A stretch of DNA of 64,000 nt from Bacteroidaceae bacterium (lineage in GTDB: Bacteria; Bacteroidota; Bacteroidia; Bacteroidales; Bacteroidaceae). The notes under the pieces are model-generated. The model did not search any database. It saw only the letters and a list, made by a program, of their open reading frames with translations, and had not been told where the DNA came from. A program made the translations under genes and the position numbers. This document shows, piece by piece, positions 61,573 through 64,000 of this stretch (positions within the stretch are counted from its first letter, which is position 1; each line of letters starts with the position of its first letter). Location: NCBI GenBank assembly GCA_016291905.1, contig JAEEZS010000005.1:1-64000 (forward strand), given 5' to 3'.

Positions 61573-61680
61573 AGTTCATAGTTCATAATGCATAGTTCAT
61601 AGTTGGGCGTAATCGGCGCGAGAGATATCCCACGCTGCCATCGGAAACTACGCCGCATGAGATGTTGTATCTTTGCAGCG
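61573..61680 (+). repeat. Dispersed promoter-bearing repeat, copy C
   Basis: It shares ATAGTTGGGCG, AATCGGCG, GCTGCCATCGGAAACT and TATCTTTGCAG (box at 61668-61675) with copy A. No gene starts just after it, so the promoter looks orphaned. Confidence 0.65.
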
Positions 61681-61745
61681 GAATTCCAAAACACTCCCAT
61701 CTTCATAAAAACTCTATTATATTTGCTTTTTTAATTAATTACGTC

Positions 61746-61753
61746 TAACTTTG
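61746..61753 (+). promoter_or_regulatory. -7 box for the TPR/PD40 gene
   Basis: TAACTTTG matches TAnnTTTG, 22-29 bp before ATG 61775. Confidence 0.6.
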
Positions 61754-61774
61754 CCCTTTCAAATGGTGATTGCA

Positions 61775-63238
61775 ATGAAATCCGTCAGAATGAAAATCGT
61801 GCTTGCCGTGGCTGCGGCGCTGGTGCTCTGCTGCGGCAGCGTGACGGCGCAGACGCTTGAGCAACTGGCCCGTCAGAACTTCCTCGATGGCAAATTCGCG
61901 GAGGCCAAGCCGCAGTTTCAGCGCTGTCTCAAGACGGCTCCTAAGGACAGCCGCATCAACTTCTGGTATGGCGCGTGTTGCCTGGAGACGGGCGAGGTGG
62001 ACGAGGCGCTGCCGTACCTGGAGTTCGCTGCCAGCAAGAGGGTGCAGAACGCCTTCCGCTACCTGGCGCGCTACCACTACCTGAAGGGGAACTATGCCGA
62101 GGCTGCCGACAACCTGGAGGTGTACCTCGGCGAGGCGAACCCGAACGACTCGGTGTTCGTGAAGGCCACGGAGTTCATGAAGGACATCCGCTCGCGCCTG
62201 AAGTTCATGCGCCGCGTGGAGAAGGTGACGTTTGTCGACAGTATCGTGGTGGAAAAGTCGCAGTTCCTGCAGGCTTATCACGCTGGCAGCGAGGCGGGTG
62301 CGGTGTACACGTTGGACGAATACTTTAACAAGCGCAGCGACATCGACGGCACCATCTTCCTCTCGGAGTTTGGCAACCGGCGCTACTTCACCTGCCCTGC
62401 CGACAGCGGGCGCCTTGCCATCGGTACCAGCTACCGCATGAGGGACGAATGGAGCGGAACGCAACTGGTGGAGGGGCTTGCCGATGGTGGCGACAGCAAC
62501 TATCCCTTCATGCTGCCCGACGGGGTGACGTTCTACTATGCCAACAACGGCCCCGAGAGCATGGGCGGCTACGACATCTTCGTGACGCGCTACAACGCCG
62601 ACAACGACCGCTTCCTGCGCTCGGAGAACGTGGGCATGCCCTTTAACTCGCCTGCCAACGACTACATGCTGGTGGTGGACGAGCTGAACGGCCTGGGCTG
62701 GTTTGCCACGGACCGGCGCCAGCCCGAGGGCATGGTGTGCGTCTATACCTTCGTGTGGAACGAGGGTAGGAGAGAGTACTACGACAGCGACACGGACGAC
62801 CCTGCCGTCATACGCCGCGCGGCTGACATCGTGTCGATAGCCGAGTCGCAGACCGACGACGCGGTGGTGCGCAAGGCCAATCAGAGCCTCTTCCGCCTGA
62901 TGCTGAACGAGCAGAGCATGCTGGCTGACAACAAGGCGAAGGGGGACTTCGTGTTTGTGCTGGACGACCTGTCGGACTATCACCGCCTGACGGACTTCCA
63001 CAGTCCCGATGCCCGCAAGACGTACGAGCGCTTCCTGGAAGCCCGGGAGGAGCTGGCATCCCTGACGGCACGGCTGGAGAGCCAGCGCGACGAGTATGCC
63101 GATGCCAACGCACGCAGGCGCGAGAGCATGGCTGCCGGCATACTGAAGCTTGAGGAGGATGTGGCAAACCTCACAGCCGAGGTGGCCACACTGGAGAAGC
63201 GTGCCCGCAACCTCGAGAAGGAGTTCCTGTCAAAATAG
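61775..63238 (+). CDS. TPR / PD40-type exported protein with C-terminal coiled coil
   Basis: About 487 residues with a signal peptide (IVLAVAAALVLCCGSVTA). TPR-like helices cover residues about 25-125 (ARQNFLDGKFAEAKPQFQRC). A PD40/WD40-like region follows (NYPFMLPDGVTFYYANNGPE, GGYDIFVTRYN). A heptad-rich end (LEEDVANLTAEVATLEKRAR) is a coiled coil. It resembles the OmpA-associated PD40 proteins of Bacteroidetes without the OmpA domain; role unknown. ATGs at 61763 and 61790 are alternatives. Confidence 0.8.
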   Translation: MKSVRMKIVLAVAAALVLCCGSVTAQTLEQLARQNFLDGKFAEAKPQFQRCLKTAPKDSRINFWYGACCLETGEVDEALPYLEFAASKRVQNAFRYLARYHYLKGNYAEAADNLEVYLGEANPNDSVFVKATEFMKDIRSRLKFMRRVEKVTFVDSIVVEKSQFLQAYHAGSEAGAVYTLDEYFNKRSDIDGTIFLSEFGNRRYFTCPADSGRLAIGTSYRMRDEWSGTQLVEGLADGGDSNYPFMLPDGVTFYYANNGPESMGGYDIFVTRYNADNDRFLRSENVGMPFNSPANDYMLVVDELNGLGWFATDRRQPEGMVCVYTFVWNEGRREYYDSDTDDPAVIRRAADIVSIAESQTDDAVVRKANQSLFRLMLNEQSMLADNKAKGDFVFVLDDLSDYHRLTDFHSPDARKTYERFLEAREELASLTARLESQRDEYADANARRRESMAAGILKLEEDVANLTAEVATLEKRARNLEKEFLSK

Positions 63239-63272
63239 TCTATCCACGTCAATACATAAACCGCTGATTACC

Positions 63273-64000
63273 ATGAAGTATTTCGCTCCATCTGAACTAA
63301 TTATCAATGCCGACGGCTCGGTGTTCCACCTGCATGTCCGTCCTGAGCAACTGGCCCATAAGATAATCCTCGTCGGTGACCCGGGCCGCGTGGACCTCAT
63401 CGCGCAGCACTTCGAGAGTCGCGAGTGTGAGGTGCAGAGCCGCGAGTTCCGCACCGTCACAGGCTCCTACCGTGGCAAGCGCATCACGGCGCTCTCCACA
63501 GGCATCGGCTGCGATAACATCGACATCGTGATGAACGAGTTGGACGCGCTGGTGAACATCGACTTCGCCACACGCACCGAGAAACCCTCGCTGACGTCGC
63601 TGGAGCTGGTGCGCATCGGCACCTGCGGAGGCCTGCAGCCCTTCACGCCCGTGGGCACGTTTATCTGCTCCGACAAGTCCATCGGCTTCGACGGCCTGCT
63701 CAACTTCTACGCGGGACGCGACAGGGTGTGCGACCTGGCCTTCGAGGAGGCATTCAAGAAACACATGGACTGGAGCCCGCAGAAGGGTGCGCCCTACGTC
63801 ATTGACAACAGCCCCGAGCTGACGGCACGCGTGGGTGGCGATGCTATGGTACACGGCGTGACGATAGCCTGCGGAGGCTTCTTCGGGCCTCAGGGACGCG
63901 AGCTGCGCATACCCCTTGCCGACCCGCACCAGAACGAAAAAATCATGGCGTTTGAGTACGAGGGACGGCGCATCACCAACTTCGAGATGGAGGGCTCGGC
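63273..64000 (+). CDS. Uridine phosphorylase-like nucleoside phosphorylase (cut by window end)
   Basis: 242 codons are visible and no stop. ILVGDPGRVDLIAQHF is the phosphate-binding Gly-Asp-Pro-x-Arg region, GIGCDNIDIVMNELDAL and RIGTCGGLQPFTPVGTFICS follow, and FEMEGSA at the end is the nucleoside-binding MEG(S/T) motif. The enzyme splits uridine or a related nucleoside to base and ribose-1-P. It starts 34 bp after the TPR/PD40 gene. Confidence 0.9.
   Translation, partial: MKYFAPSELIINADGSVFHLHVRPEQLAHKIILVGDPGRVDLIAQHFESRECEVQSREFRTVTGSYRGKRITALSTGIGCDNIDIVMNELDALVNIDFATRTEKPSLTSLELVRIGTCGGLQPFTPVGTFICSDKSIGFDGLLNFYAGRDRVCDLAFEEAFKKHMDWSPQKGAPYVIDNSPELTARVGGDAMVHGVTIACGGFFGPQGRELRIPLADPHQNEKIMAFEYEGRRITNFEMEGS

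Overview
The window looks like chromosomal DNA from a member of the Bacteroidales, most likely a Prevotella-type gut or rumen bacterium. The evidence is recurrent Bacteroidetes promoters (-7 box TAnnTTTG, often with TTTG about 20 bp upstream), the lemA/TPM, phoH-purC-aroE and split gcvPA/gcvPB arrangements, a BT4734/VirE-type primase with an HU-like protein, and many secreted glycan-degrading enzymes (GH92, GH20, GH10, GH3, GH127-type). I saw no rRNA, tRNA, CRISPR array or complete insertion sequence.

Layout. 1-940: no convincing gene; an AT-rich inverted-repeat element, a 21-bp tandem array and a promoter-like repeat. 941-12653 (minus strand): a long compact housekeeping run, from an oxaloacetate decarboxylase-like protein through phoH, purC, aroE, a TPM protein, lemA and purM to the glycine cleavage genes gcvT, gcvH, gcvPA and gcvPB. 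13201-20757: crcB, a broken MmcQ/YjbR gene, a small lipoprotein, an XRE regulator, a TonB-C protein, a DUF4831 protein, then hpt-adk-obg-(small basic ORF)-fRMsr. 20800-28997: a mannose/GlcNAc-releasing cluster with two GH92 enzymes (one fused to a zinc peptidase domain), a DUF1080 lipoprotein and a GH20 enzyme. 29003-38716 (minus strand): a CxxCH beta-propeller lipoprotein, a DUF6057-type membrane protein and a xylan set (CE6-like esterase, GH10, GH3).

38982-52107 is an accessory region. It holds an HU-like gene, a 138-residue gene of unknown function, an inverted-repeat/AT-palindrome element, two adjacent Eco57I-like methyltransferase genes, a ParE/RelE-type toxin-antitoxin pair, a GIY-YIG/SF2 helicase fusion, two unrecognised genes, a WYL-type HTH fragment, three small genes and a VirE/DUF3987 primase. 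A repeat of about 28 bp lies at both edges of 40.2-52.07 kb, so the segment may have been mobile or recombined. 52146-56213 (minus strand) is a hexose operon (mannose-6-phosphate isomerase, ROK kinase, MFS transporter). 56333-60509 encodes a GH127/146-like enzyme and an alpha/beta hydrolase. 60510-61700 repeats the accessory signature with a second copy of the 138-residue gene. 61775-64000 has a TPR/PD40 protein and the start of a uridine phosphorylase-like gene cut by the window end.

The most unusual pattern is a composite repeat seen at three places (about 30-660, 39.4-40.43 kb, 60.6-61.68 kb). Each has terminal inverted repeats around an AT-rich core; two of the cores are perfect 38-bp palindromes of the form 18-TT-18. 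Each also has 21-bp-period repeats and a conserved promoter segment. Two carry the 138-residue gene, and one also carries an HU-like gene. The inverted repeat of the middle copy recurs inside the 3' end of the primase gene, which ties the element to that primase. I do not recognise this as a described system.
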